34,761 bases of DNA. Origin: Selenomonadaceae bacterium. Its GTDB lineage: Bacteria; Bacillota; Negativicutes; Selenomonadales; Selenomonadaceae. The notes below the pieces were generated by a model, which worked only from the letters and a program-made list of their open reading frames with translations, was not told the DNA's origin and did no database searches. This document shows, piece after piece, positions 20,011 through 28,657 of the stretch. The position numbers were made by a program, and so were the translations under genes. Within the stretch, counting starts at the first letter, position 1, and each line of letters starts with the position of its first letter. Where the stretch lies: assembly GCA_017476425.1 (NCBI GenBank), contig JAFUZV010000086.1, positions 1 through 34,761 of the forward strand. The letters are read 5' to 3'.

Positions 20011-20712
20011 TTAATTTATGTTTGACTCTAAGAAATTGTAAACGAAAGCGGCAAGCACTGCACCGATCAACGGACCAACAATGAAAACCCAGAGACTTGC
20101 AAGAGCGGCTGAACTTCCATTGATAGCAAGCACAATCGCCGGACCGATACTTCTTGCAGGATTAACACTTGTACCGGTAAGACCAATACCAAGAATGTGA
20201 ACGCCGGTTAAAGTTAAACCGATCACTAAACCGGCAAATGATCCGTGATTAGCACCTCTTGAAGTTACGCCTAAAATGCAAGTGATAAAAATAAATGTCA
20301 AAATAATTTCAACAAGTAAACCTGCAAAAGCACTACCATTAACACCGGCTAAACCATTTGTGCCGAGTCCGCCGGTCATATCAGTTACGCCGCCGAGATT
20401 AAAAATCAAACTAAGAAGACCTGCACCAACAAGCGCACCGATACATTGTGCAACGACGTAGCCTAAAAAATCACGGCTATCAAGTCCACCGCTGAGCATA
20501 ACACCTAACGATACAGCAGGATTAATATGACAGCCGGAAATATTTCCGATTGAATAAGCCATAGCAACGATTGAAAGTCCGAAGGCAAGAGCCGTTAAAA
20601 TGTAACCGCCGCCATTTGCTGCATTACAACCAACAAGCATAGCTGTTCCGCAGCCAAGAACAACTAAAACCATTGTGCCGATTGCCTCTGCAATATATTT
20701 TCTTAAATTCAA
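20011..20712 (-). CDS. aqpZ: Aquaporin (AqpZ-like MIP channel)
   Basis: Six-helix membrane channel of the MIP family, 233 residues. Both half-helix motifs are present: GCHINPAVSLG and TSVNPARSIGPA. The pore residues preceding the second motif (His in TGVHILG, Thr in GTSVNPAR, and the Arg) match the water-selective aquaporin pattern, not glycerol facilitators, which carry smaller residues and a larger loop. Length and lack of extra loops agree with AqpZ. The frame extends to a GTG at 20721, but that codon overlaps AAGGAG. The TTG at 20712 is 7 bases downstream of AAGGAG and gives MNLRKYIAEAIGT, so I chose TTG. The gene is alone, with its own promoter (20733-20761) and a shared terminator. Confidence 0.93.
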   Translation of the reverse strand: MNLRKYIAEAIGTMVLVVLGCGTAMLVGCNAANGGGYILTALAFGLSIVAMAYSIGNISGCHINPAVSLGVMLSGGLDSRDFLGYVVAQCIGALVGAGLLSLIFNLGGVTDMTGGLGTNGLAGVNGSAFAGLLVEIILTFIFITCILGVTSRGANHGSFAGLVIGLTLTGVHILGIGLTGTSVNPARSIGPAIVLAINGSSAALASLWVFIVGPLIGAVLAAFVYNFLESNIN

Positions 20713-20732
20713 ATTGATCACTCCTTAATTGA

Positions 20733-20761
20733 ATGATAACACAAAAATCTTTAAATGACAA
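20733..20761 (-). promoter_or_regulatory. Promoter of the aquaporin gene
   Basis: Minus-strand TTGTCA (20761-20756), a 17-base spacer and TATCAT (20738-20733), 20 bases before the TTG start. Confidence 0.75.
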
Positions 20762-20818
20762 TAACCTGAATGATATTATATGAAATTGAGATCGATAAAT
20801 GGAATTAAAAAATTAAAT

Positions 20819-22087
20819 TCATTTCACAAAAATATTTTCGCAAATGGAATTAATAATAATTTCTTCCCAAATGTAATTATTGCTGAAATTGCCTTGACTT
20901 CGTTTATCAGAATCAATATCAATCGCTTCACCATTGATCATAAATATCAAGCCGTCTTTAGTGCCTGGTATGAAGTACAAGCCGGAGATCATTCCGTAAG
21001 CCTCACCGCTATGACCGATCAGATCAATTTTGTGATCTCTACAAAGTCTGGCTTTACTGTTGCCGTCGATTTTATAAATTCCTAAACCATAATTGAACAT
21101 TACGCCGTAAGGATCACCGTTTGAAATTTTTTCATTGTAGATCCATTGCGGCGTTTTCATTTCAGTTAAAAGATCATTTCTGATTATTTGAGTGCCTTTA
21201 TAATTTCCGTCATTCATCAACATTTCAAGACAATGAGTCAATTCTTCAAAAGAAATTCTCAAGCCGCCTGCAGGTGAAAAGATCGTTGCATTCGTTCCGA
21301 TCTCATAATTTTCAAAGCTGTAAATTTTATCTGTATCTCTTGCATAAGGATTTTGGATCAAAACTGTATCATTAGCCGGTTGAATTTCATAATTATCAAT
21401 TTGTGCTGTCCAGTCAAAATTTTCATTCCATACGCCATTAATATTTTTCTGATAAAGAGTTCCGAGATTTTCAAATTCATTTTCATTGAGATTAGCAACT
21501 AAATAATCAGCTTTCGTGTTGAGTTGTTTGAGAATATGTTTTTTTTGATACAAGTCAAAGCGTTCATTAGTTGCACGTTCAATTATCGTCCCTAAAATTC
21601 CATAATTCAAATTGCAATAACTAAAATATTTTCCGATCTCTTCATTGCGATGTGCAAAGTGTATTCTGTTATCAAAAAATTTTCCGTTGACATTGAAAAA
21701 TTCTTTTATTCTAAATTCCGGCGGTAAGCTGTAAATTTTTCCGTCTCTCAATGATGAAGTATGACTTGCTAACATTCTCACGGTTATTGAAATGTCCGTG
21801 AAATTTGGATTTCGTAGTTTAAAACCAAGATAGTCGCTAATGTCAGCGTCAAGATTAATTTTTCCTTGATCGACGAGCTGCATTATAGTGAAAATAGTAA
21901 ACATTTTTGAAATAGATGCAACTCTGAAGCGTGTATCTCTTGTCAATGGTTTATCTTGATTAATATGTCGTCGTCCTAAAAATTTGCTGTAAACTTCTTC
22001 ACCATCTTTGAAAACTATCACACCTAAACCGGGCACTTTCGATCCATTATCTCCGATCATATTTTCTAATTCTTCGTCTAAAGTCAA
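20819..22087 (-). CDS. Serine hydrolase of the beta-lactamase (class C / S12) fold
   Basis: A 422-residue member of the penicillin-binding-protein-like S12 family. The nucleophile motif is Ser58-Ile-Ser-Lys61 in RVASISKMFT, the second motif is Tyr157-Cys-Asn159 in YFSYCNLNYG, and the third is HSG in IGHSGEAYGMISG near residue 375. Members act as D-aminopeptidases, esterases or D,D-peptidases; the sequence does not decide which. No signal peptide or anchor is present, so it appears cytosolic, unusual for cell-wall enzymes but compatible with processing imported peptides. The start is TTG at 22087, 11 bases after AAGGAG. It is transcribed away from the M15-opp operon from an overlapping divergent promoter. 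Confidence 0.85.
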   Translation of the reverse strand: MTLDEELENMIGDNGSKVPGLGVIVFKDGEEVYSKFLGRRHINQDKPLTRDTRFRVASISKMFTIFTIMQLVDQGKINLDADISDYLGFKLRNPNFTDISITVRMLASHTSSLRDGKIYSLPPEFRIKEFFNVNGKFFDNRIHFAHRNEEIGKYFSYCNLNYGILGTIIERATNERFDLYQKKHILKQLNTKADYLVANLNENEFENLGTLYQKNINGVWNENFDWTAQIDNYEIQPANDTVLIQNPYARDTDKIYSFENYEIGTNATIFSPAGGLRISFEELTHCLEMLMNDGNYKGTQIIRNDLLTEMKTPQWIYNEKISNGDPYGVMFNYGLGIYKIDGNSKARLCRDHKIDLIGHSGEAYGMISGLYFIPGTKDGLIFMINGEAIDIDSDKRSQGNFSNNYIWEEIIINSICENIFVK

Positions 22088-22108
22088 TTTTTATTTATCT
22101 CCTTCAGC

Positions 22109-22138
22109 TTGACATTTATTTTTTCAGTATGTTATCAT
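22109..22138 (+). promoter_or_regulatory. Promoter of the M15-opp operon
   Basis: TTGACA at 22109-22114, then TTATCA after 17 bases or TATCAT (22133-22138) after 18. It is 29 bases before the M15 gene. Confidence 0.7.
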
Positions 22139-22157
22139 AAAAAAACATTTTATTCAA
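22129..22157 (-). promoter_or_regulatory. Overlapping divergent promoter of the serine hydrolase gene
   Basis: Minus-strand TTGAAT (22157-22152), a 17-base spacer and TAACAT (22134-22129). It overlaps the plus-strand promoter at its -10, so the two transcripts may exclude each other. Confidence 0.6.
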
Positions 22158-22166
22158 TGAAAGGAA

Positions 22167-22760
22167 ATGATCTTATTGAAGGGTTTTGCAATTTCAGAGA
22201 TTAACGATGAAATTTTTTCAAAGATCAGCGGAAAATCTTACAAAAAAAATTGTACAGTACCTTTAGAAAATTTGCGTTATCTTAGTCTCTTGCATAAGGA
22301 CTTGAACGGCAAAATTTTAAACGGTGAAATGATCTGCAATGTTAAGATCGCTGAAGATTTAATTGATATTTTTCAAAAACTTTTTGAGGCGAATTATCCT
22401 ATCGAAAAAATTCGTCTGATCGATGAATACGATGCAGATGATGAATTGTCGATGAAAGATAATAATTCGTCTTGTTTTAATTTCCGTTTCGTTTCATTCA
22501 CTAACAGAGTTTCATTGCACGGTTATGGTTTAGCCGTCGATATTAATCCGCTTTATAATCCTTATATTAAAACTGTTGACGGCAAAAAAATTATTGCGCC
22601 GGATAATTCAGCGCAATATGAAGATCGTACAAAAGATTTTAATTATAAGATCGTTGAAAATGATCTTTGCTGCAAGTTGTTTAAAGAACATAGTTTTTTA
22701 TGGGGCGGAAATTGTTGGGACGATGAAAAGGACTATCAACATTTTTTCATTGAACAATAA
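22167..22760 (+). CDS. M15-family metallopeptidase (D,D-carboxypeptidase/dipeptidase-like)
   Basis: A 197-residue zinc peptidase of the VanX/VanY/endolysin M15 group. The zinc ligands are His118 and Asp125 in SLHGYGLAVDINPLYNPY and His192 in DYQHFF, with Asp189 in the position of the catalytic base. WGGNCW precedes the last motif as in relatives. Such enzymes cleave D-Ala-D-Ala or L-Ala-D-Glu bonds of peptidoglycan peptides. No signal peptide is seen, so it may act on imported peptides in the cytosol. The ATG at 22167 is one base from AAAGGA; a TTG at 22176 is about 10 bases away, so the start is uncertain. It is 28 bases upstream of oppA and probably the first gene of that operon. Confidence 0.86.
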   Translation: MILLKGFAISEINDEIFSKISGKSYKKNCTVPLENLRYLSLLHKDLNGKILNGEMICNVKIAEDLIDIFQKLFEANYPIEKIRLIDEYDADDELSMKDNNSSCFNFRFVSFTNRVSLHGYGLAVDINPLYNPYIKTVDGKKIIAPDNSAQYEDRTKDFNYKIVENDLCCKLFKEHSFLWGGNCWDDEKDYQHFFIEQ

Positions 22761-22788
22761 ATAATTTTTTAATTGAGGAGTTTTTTAT

Positions 22789-24438
22789 ATGAAGAAAATT
22801 TTTACATTGATCTTATTGTTAATGACAACAATAATTGTTGGCTGTGGTGATGAATCAAAATCGAATGATAAATTAAGCGTAATGCTTGGATCAAATGTCG
22901 TTTCACTTGATACTGCGCAGGCTACCGACTCAGCATCTTTTGAAGTCATTGCAGACTGTATTGACGGCTTAATGCAGCTTGATTCGGAAGGTAAAGCAAT
23001 TCCGGCGATCGCAGAAAGTTTTGACGTATCAGAAGATGGCAAGACTTACACTTTTCACCTTCGTAATGCAAAATGGGCTAATGGCGATGATGTAACTGCT
23101 GATGATTTTGTATTTGCGTGGAGAAGACATTGCCAAAAAGCTGAAGAATATTCTTATATGATCGGATCAACGGTTGCTTGCGTTAAAAATGCTGACGCTG
23201 TTATCAAAGGTGCTGATCCAAAAACTTTAGGAGTCAGTGCACCTGATCCGAAAACTTTTGTTGTTGAACTTGATGCGCCTGTTTCATTCTTTCCTTCATT
23301 GATGTGCTTTCCGACATTTTATCCTATCAATGAAAAATTTTATAACAGTCTCGACAATGGAACTTACGGAACAAGCCCGGAAACATTTTTATCAAACGGA
23401 GCATTTATTTTGACTGAATATTTGCCCGGAACTGCAAACATTCAACTTAAGAAGAATGATAATTATTGGAATGCTGACAAAGTTACTTTGAATGATTGGC
23501 AATATCAAGTTGTTTCATCTTCTGATAATGCTTTGACTTCATTTAAAAACGGAACTTTAAATGTTGTACAAATCAGCGGAAATCAAGTTGATCACGTTAA
23601 AAAGGACGCTGAACTTTCTAAAAATCTCAATATCGTCCCGTCAGGTTCTTTAACTTATGTTTCATTCAATCAAGACGCTAAAAATAATCACGCCGGTGCG
23701 CTTGCTAATGCTAATCTCAGACTTGCAATTTCAAACGCTATTGATCGTGAATCACTTGTAAATAATTATGTTATGGACGGATCAGAAGCAACTTATACGG
23801 CAATTCCGATCAAATTTGCGCCGAATGCTAAGACCGGTGAATATTTCGCCGCTGATCAAAAACAATTTTCTGATTATGTAAGTTTCAATGTTGATAAAGC
23901 TCGTGAATATCTTGATAAGGCAAAGAATGAACTCAACAAAGATAAATTCAGTTTCAATTTGATCTATGCTAATGATTCCGGCGATACGATCGTTAAAGTT
24001 GTTCAAGCGATCAAATCTCAAGTTGAGGAAAATTTGCCGGGTATTACTATAAATCTTCAACCGATGCCTAAAGCGGAATATCTCAGCAAAGTTACAACTA
24101 ACAGTTATGATATTGCAACAACAAATTGGGTGCCGGATTATGATGATCCTATGACATTCTTTACACTTTGGACGACTGAAGGAAGTGAAATTGCTGAACA
24201 TTGGAGCAACGCAGAATACGATAAAATAATTTCAGATTGCACAACAGGATCACTTGCTACTGATTATGATGCTCGCTGGTCTGCAATGTACGACGCTGAA
24301 AAAATTCTTCTTGAAAATGCTGTTATCGCTCCGCTTTACACGAATGTAAGTGCAACATTAATTTCTTCTAATGTTAAAGGTATTGACTTTCACGCCGCAG
24401 GAATTAATCGTGTCTACAAATCAGTGACGATTAAATAA
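22789..24438 (+). CDS. oppA: Oligopeptide ABC transporter, substrate-binding lipoprotein
   Basis: Extracytoplasmic peptide-binding protein of the SBP_bac_5 family, 549 residues. The signal peptide ends in the lipobox IVGC with Cys19 as lipid anchor. The family pattern is clear: SFDVSEDGKTYTFHLRNAKWANGDDVTADDFVFAWRR near 75-110, then ISNAIDRESLVNNYV and TTNWVPDYDDPMTFF. Ligand peptides cannot be predicted. The ATG follows GAGGAG with 8 bases spacing. oppB begins one base after its stop codon. Opp systems take up di- to oligopeptides as amino acid source or signal. Confidence 0.95.
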   Translation: MKKIFTLILLLMTTIIVGCGDESKSNDKLSVMLGSNVVSLDTAQATDSASFEVIADCIDGLMQLDSEGKAIPAIAESFDVSEDGKTYTFHLRNAKWANGDDVTADDFVFAWRRHCQKAEEYSYMIGSTVACVKNADAVIKGADPKTLGVSAPDPKTFVVELDAPVSFFPSLMCFPTFYPINEKFYNSLDNGTYGTSPETFLSNGAFILTEYLPGTANIQLKKNDNYWNADKVTLNDWQYQVVSSSDNALTSFKNGTLNVVQISGNQVDHVKKDAELSKNLNIVPSGSLTYVSFNQDAKNNHAGALANANLRLAISNAIDRESLVNNYVMDGSEATYTAIPIKFAPNAKTGEYFAADQKQFSDYVSFNVDKAREYLDKAKNELNKDKFSFNLIYANDSGDTIVKVVQAIKSQVEENLPGITINLQPMPKAEYLSKVTTNSYDIATTNWVPDYDDPMTFFTLWTTEGSEIAEHWSNAEYDKIISDCTTGSLATDYDARWSAMYDAEKILLENAVIAPLYTNVSATLISSNVKGIDFHAAGINRVYKSVTIK

Positions 24439-24439
24439 A

Positions 24440-25384
24440 ATGACTAAATATATAGCGAAAAGAATTTTAATGTCTCTGCTGACATTGTTTTTGATAATTT
24501 TTGTGTTGTTCGTCTTGATTAGAATAATGCCCGGAAATCCTTTTCCGGTTGAACGAATGAGCGCAGAAATGATTTTGCAGAAAAGAGCTGAACTCGGACT
24601 CGATCAGCCGATCTTAGTGCAGTTCATTAATTATATGTCAATGTTATTGCAGGGCAATTTTGGAAATGGCACTTCACTTTATAACGGTGCACCAATTAAA
24701 CCTATATTGTTGAAGTGCCTTGAAAATTCTTTTAAGATCGGTATATTGTCGATCTTATTCGGAACGATCACAGGACTTTTTATCGGAATTACCGCTGCAC
24801 TTAATCGCGGAAAATTTTTAGACGGACTCTGCACTATTTTTTCAATTCTCGGCGTGTGCATTCCGTCATATGTTTTTATGATCTTTCTTCAATATTTCTT
24901 CTCTTATAAAATTCCATTCTTTCCATACTTTTTTGATCCGTCAAGATTTTTATTTTCGTCAATAATGCCTGCACTCTCTTTGAGTTTATTCACAATTTCA
25001 ACGGTAGCAAGATTTACACGTAATGAAATGGTTGAGGTAATGAATAGCGACTACGTTAAATTAGCAGAGTCAAAAGGACTTTACGGCTTTCAACTGATAA
25101 GAAAACATATTTTGCGAAATGCTTTAATTCCGATCGTTACAGTGATAGCTCCATTAGTTGTAGATTTAATGACAGGCGCAATGGTTATGGAAAAAATTTA
25201 CGGCGTTAATGGTGTTGGTAAATTGATGGTTGATGCAATCGCCGGTGAAGGTATTGATTATAATTATGTCTTAGCACTCGGAATAGTATTTTCTTCAATG
25301 TATATCGGTGTAATGCTTCTGTTAGACATTCTTTACGGAATAATTGATCCACGAATAAGACTTGCGGCAAAGGAGAAAGTTTGA
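24440..25384 (+). CDS. oppB: Oligopeptide ABC transporter permease OppB
   Basis: Inner-membrane permease, 314 residues, with six hydrophobic segments of the BPD_transp_1 type. The N-terminal DppB/OppB signature includes RIMPGNPFP and RAELGLDQPI. The coupling-helix EAA loop is MNSDYVKLAESKGLYGFQL near 195-215. A large periplasmic loop separates the first two helices. It starts one base after the oppA stop and overlaps oppC by one base (TGATG), so translation is probably coupled. Confidence 0.95.
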   Translation: MTKYIAKRILMSLLTLFLIIFVLFVLIRIMPGNPFPVERMSAEMILQKRAELGLDQPILVQFINYMSMLLQGNFGNGTSLYNGAPIKPILLKCLENSFKIGILSILFGTITGLFIGITAALNRGKFLDGLCTIFSILGVCIPSYVFMIFLQYFFSYKIPFFPYFFDPSRFLFSSIMPALSLSLFTISTVARFTRNEMVEVMNSDYVKLAESKGLYGFQLIRKHILRNALIPIVTVIAPLVVDLMTGAMVMEKIYGVNGVGKLMVDAIAGEGIDYNYVLALGIVFSSMYIGVMLLLDILYGIIDPRIRLAAKEKV

Positions 25385-26367
25385 TGATCTATAAACCTCA
25401 AGAAGGCGATTTTGAATTTATTACTAATCGTGATATAAATGTTGATCTCAATTTTGCCTCACAAGGATATTGGAAAGGCGTTGCAATTCATTTTTTGCGA
25501 GATAAATTTGCTATGATCGGTGTAATTCTTGTCAGCGTGATAATTTTATTTGCGATCTTTGCTCCGCTTATCAGCTCATACAGTTATCAAGAAATTATTT
25601 CTGTAACTGATCCAAGCGGTAAAGAGATCGTAGCGAAAAGTTTACAGCCTCAAATTGCAAGCGATTCAATTCAAAATTTTTTTGCTGATAAAACTTTTAT
25701 CTTCGGTACTGATGATATGGGACGTGATCTTTGGACTAGAACTTGGCAAGGTGCAAGAGTATCTTTAATAATTGCGTTCGTTGCAATTTTTATTGATATG
25801 TTGATCGGTACAAGTTACGGATTAATTTCCGGATTTTTCGGCGGAACTGTTGATAACATTATGCAGAGATTTATAGAAATTGCCGGAAGTATTCCAACGT
25901 TAGTTATAATTTCGATTTTGGCGATCTTTATGGATAAAGGTATAGGATTAGTTATCGCCTCACTTTTGATAACTGAATGGATCGGAATGAGTAAAATTGC
26001 TCGTGCAGAATGTTTAAAGATCAAAGAACGTGAATATGTCCTTGCAAGTCGTACGCTCGGCGCAGGCAGTTTTCATATCATCTTTAAACAAATTTTGCCT
26101 AATACGATCGGACCGATCATTACGCAAGTAATGTTTTCAATTCCTGTTGCAATTTTCACTGAAGCATTTTTGAGTTTCGTCGGTGTTGGAATTGTTTTGC
26201 CTCAATGTTCAATAGGATCATTGATCGAAGCAGGATTTAATAATATAACGATTTTACCTTATCAAATTTTGCCGCCGATCTCTGTTCTTGCACTTTTAAT
26301 GCTTGGCTTTAATTTGATCGGTGATGGATTCCGTGAGGCTTTAGCCCCAAAACTTGAAGATATGTAA
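25384..26367 (+). CDS. oppC: Oligopeptide ABC transporter permease OppC
   Basis: Second permease subunit, 327 residues. A cytosolic N-terminal tail with YWKGVAIHFLRDKFAMIGVI leads into the first helix, followed by the periplasmic segment containing FGTDDMGRDLWTRTWQGARVS, an OppC signature. The EAA loop is CLKIKEREYVLASRTLGAG. AFLSFVGVGIVLPQCSIGSLI is typical of the C-terminal half. A TTG at 25381 is possible, but AAGGAG is 8 bases before the ATG at 25384. A heptamer repeat follows the gene before oppD. Confidence 0.95.
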   Translation: MIYKPQEGDFEFITNRDINVDLNFASQGYWKGVAIHFLRDKFAMIGVILVSVIILFAIFAPLISSYSYQEIISVTDPSGKEIVAKSLQPQIASDSIQNFFADKTFIFGTDDMGRDLWTRTWQGARVSLIIAFVAIFIDMLIGTSYGLISGFFGGTVDNIMQRFIEIAGSIPTLVIISILAIFMDKGIGLVIASLLITEWIGMSKIARAECLKIKEREYVLASRTLGAGSFHIIFKQILPNTIGPIITQVMFSIPVAIFTEAFLSFVGVGIVLPQCSIGSLIEAGFNNITILPYQILPPISVLALLMLGFNLIGDGFREALAPKLEDM

Positions 26368-26370
26368 GAT

Positions 26371-26404
26371 TAATGTAGAATTAAGAATGCAGAATGTAGA
26401 ATTA
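26371..26404. repeat. Heptamer-repeat block, family A
   Basis: Units ATGTAGA, ATTAAGA, ATGCAGA, ATGTAGA fill the oppC-oppD gap in single orientation. It interrupts an otherwise tightly packed operon. Confidence 0.82.
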
Positions 26405-26421
26405 TAAATGGGATATTAATT

Positions 26422-27483
26422 ATGAATAAAAATATAATTCTTTCAATAAAAAATCTTGATATTACTTTTCGTACGAATGCCGGAAATATTCACGCTATAC
26501 GCGGCGTTAATTTAGAATTGCCGACGGGTAAAACTGTTGCTTTAGTTGGCGAATCCGGATCGGGTAAATCTGTAACGATGAAATCAGCCGCCGGACTTCT
26601 TGACAGCAACAGCATTATCAACAGCGGAAAAATTTTATATCGTATGAGTACAGATAATGTTGTTGATCTTTTAACTCTATCGAAAAAAGATTTACGTCAA
26701 AATTTCAATGGACAACATATCGCAATGGTTTTTCAAGACCCAATGACAAGTTTAGATCCTACTATGCAGATCGGCGATCAGATAACTGAAGGAATGTTTC
26801 TTCATAAAAAAATTTCTAAGTCTGATGCTAATGCAAAAGCGATTGAACTTTTAAAACTTGTTGGAATTAATGACGCAGAAAAGCGAATAAAAAATTATCC
26901 TCATCAACTTTCCGGCGGAATGAGACAAAGAGTTGTAATTGCTATTGCGCTTTCTTGTGATCCGAAAATTTTAATTTGCGACGAACCGACGACGGCTCTT
27001 GACGTAACCATTCAAGCAAGAATTTTAGATTTAATTCAAGACATTCAGTCTAAAATGGGCTTGTCTGTAATTTATATCACGCACGATTTAGGAGTAGTTG
27101 CTAAAGTTGCTGATTATGTTAATGTAATGTATGCAGGAAAAATTATCGAAATGGGAACCGTCGACGAAATTTTTTATGATCCTCGTCATCCTTATACTTG
27201 GGGATTATTATCAGCAATGCCGGATTTAGAAACTGACGACGAACGACTTTATTCAATACCCGGCAGTCCGCCAAATCTTTTAAATGAACCAAAAGGTGAT
27301 GCCTTCGCCGCAAGAAATAAATTTGCAATGAAAATTGATGAGAAGAAAGAGCCGCCATTATTTCAAGTATCAGAAACACATTTTGCAGCAACCTGGCTTT
27401 TACACCCGGACGCTCCAAAAGTTGAATTGCCTCAAGAATTGAAATTGAGACTTGAAAGAGCACGAAAGGCGGCGAATTTTTAA
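26422..27483 (+). CDS. oppD: Oligopeptide ABC transporter ATPase OppD
   Basis: Cytosolic ATPase subunit, 353 residues. Walker A is GESGSGKSVT (about 40-49), the Q-loop is MVFQDPMTSLDP, the ABC signature is LSGGMRQRVVIA and Walker B is ILICDEPTTALDV. The H-loop is YITHDL. The C-terminal OppD/F extension begins DEIFYDPRHPYTWGLL. In that extension the cysteines that bind an iron-sulphur cluster in many DppD/OppD proteins are replaced (GDAFAARNKFAMKID); the same cysteine-free form is typical of lactic acid bacterial OppD. The RBS is a weak GGGA, 11 bases upstream. Confidence 0.95.
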   Translation: MNKNIILSIKNLDITFRTNAGNIHAIRGVNLELPTGKTVALVGESGSGKSVTMKSAAGLLDSNSIINSGKILYRMSTDNVVDLLTLSKKDLRQNFNGQHIAMVFQDPMTSLDPTMQIGDQITEGMFLHKKISKSDANAKAIELLKLVGINDAEKRIKNYPHQLSGGMRQRVVIAIALSCDPKILICDEPTTALDVTIQARILDLIQDIQSKMGLSVIYITHDLGVVAKVADYVNVMYAGKIIEMGTVDEIFYDPRHPYTWGLLSAMPDLETDDERLYSIPGSPPNLLNEPKGDAFAARNKFAMKIDEKKEPPLFQVSETHFAATWLLHPDAPKVELPQELKLRLERARKAANF

Positions 27484-27485
27484 AA

Positions 27486-28373
27486 ATGAGTGAACCACTA
27501 TTAAAAGTTAAAAATCTTCGTCAGCATTTTGAAATTTCTCGTAATTTTACAGTTAAGGCAGTCAACGGTGTATCATTTGAAATTTATCCCGGTGAAACTT
27601 ATGGACTTGTCGGCGAATCCGGATCAGGTAAGACTACGATCGGACGCAGTATCATTAGACTTTATGATCCGACTGAAGGCGAAATTTTTTTCAATAACAG
27701 AAAAATTTCCGGTGATCTCAATGATAAAACTCGTCGAATGCTCCGAAAAAATATGCAAATGATCTTTCAAGACCCAATGTCAAGTTTAAATCCACGAAAA
27801 AAGATCGGTGATATTATTGCTGAAGGACTTGACATTCACAAGACTTATTCAAATTTGAAAGAACGAAATAAAATTATCAGTGAGATTTTGCAAAAAGTTG
27901 GATTATCACCTGCGCACGCTGAAAGGTATCCTCATCAATTTTCCGGCGGTCAACGTCAACGTGTTGGAATTGCTCGTGCGCTTGTTATGAATCCGAGATT
28001 GATAATTGCTGATGAATGTATTTCAGCGTTAGACGTTTCAATTCAAGCGCAAGTTGTCAATTTAATGAAAGATATTCAAGAAGATACACAATGTGCATAT
28101 CTCTTCATTGCACACGATTTAAGTATGGTTAAATATATTTCTGATCGGATCGGCGTTTTGCACAAAGGTTATCTTGTTGAGACCGGCACGACGAAAGAAA
28201 TTTTTTCAAATCCTGTTCATCCTTATACCAAAAGTTTACTATCTGCAGTGCCTCAACCTAATCCACGAATTGAGAAAAATCGTAAACTTATTAATTATAA
28301 TGCTGACACGGTTAATTATGAAAACGGTGAATTAAATAAAATCAGCGAAACACATTTTGTAATGCAGAATTAA
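27486..28373 (+). CDS. oppF: Oligopeptide ABC transporter ATPase OppF
   Basis: Second ATPase subunit, 295 residues, somewhat short for OppF (about 305-330). Walker A is GESGSGKTTIG, the Q-loop is MIFQDPMSSLNPRK, the signature is FSGGQRQRVGIARAL, and Walker B is LIIADECISALDVS with Cys in place of the usual Pro. The H-loop is FIAHDLSMV. The C-terminal extension ends early: its last residues VMQN and the TAA stop are encoded by a family A heptamer repeat (ATGCAGAATTAA), so the natural C-terminus has probably been replaced. It begins two bases after the oppD stop. Confidence 0.93.
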   Translation: MSEPLLKVKNLRQHFEISRNFTVKAVNGVSFEIYPGETYGLVGESGSGKTTIGRSIIRLYDPTEGEIFFNNRKISGDLNDKTRRMLRKNMQMIFQDPMSSLNPRKKIGDIIAEGLDIHKTYSNLKERNKIISEILQKVGLSPAHAERYPHQFSGGQRQRVGIARALVMNPRLIIADECISALDVSIQAQVVNLMKDIQEDTQCAYLFIAHDLSMVKYISDRIGVLHKGYLVETGTTKEIFSNPVHPYTKSLLSAVPQPNPRIEKNRKLINYNADTVNYENGELNKISETHFVMQN

Positions 28374-28404
28374 AATAAATTCTACATTCTGCATTCTAAA
28401 TTAA
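28361..28404. repeat. Heptamer-repeat block, family A, overlapping the oppF 3' end
   Basis: An AATGCAGAATTAAAA arm overlaps the last codons of oppF, and the inverse arm ATTCTAC, ATTCTGC, ATTCTAA (28380-28401) follows. A short hairpin is possible. It separates the opp genes from the acyl carrier protein cassette. Confidence 0.8.
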
Positions 28405-28423
28405 TTTTTATGAGGTGATTCAT

Positions 28424-28657
28424 TTGAAAAAAATAATTGATCTTTTGCAGGAACTTCATCCGGAATTTGACTATTCAAAGAGTGATGATTTTATTAGTGA
28501 CGGCTTGATTGATTCGATCGATATGCAAGAACTCTTTGCAAAGATCGAAGAAGAATATAATGTGGAACTTGCCGGGACTGATCTTGCACCGCAAAATTTC
28601 AGAAGTATTGAAACGATCAAAGAATTGTTAGCCGCTCACGATATTAAAGATGTTTAA
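28424..28657 (+). CDS. Acyl carrier protein
   Basis: A 77-residue phosphopantetheine carrier. Helix I is followed by SDGLIDSIDMQELFAKIEEEYN, where Ser31 in the DSI motif (DSL/DSM/DSF in relatives) is the 4'-phosphopantetheine site. LAPQNFRSIETIKELL forms the last helices. It is not next to fatty acid genes, so it is likely a dedicated carrier. DltC-like D-alanyl transfer or another surface-polymer acylation is possible but unproven. The frame opens at a GTG at 28415, but that codon overlaps GAGG. The TTG at 28424 lies 8 bases after it and gives MKKIIDLL, so I chose TTG. The downstream membrane protein gene starts 8 bases before its stop, showing translational coupling. Confidence 0.88.
   Translation: MKKIIDLLQELHPEFDYSKSDDFISDGLIDSIDMQELFAKIEEEYNVELAGTDLAPQNFRSIETIKELLAAHDIKDV

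Noticed and set aside
27300..27370. Loss of iron-sulphur cysteines in OppD as a novelty
   Set aside because: The same cysteine-free C-terminal form is common in OppD of lactic acid bacteria, so it is a subfamily trait.
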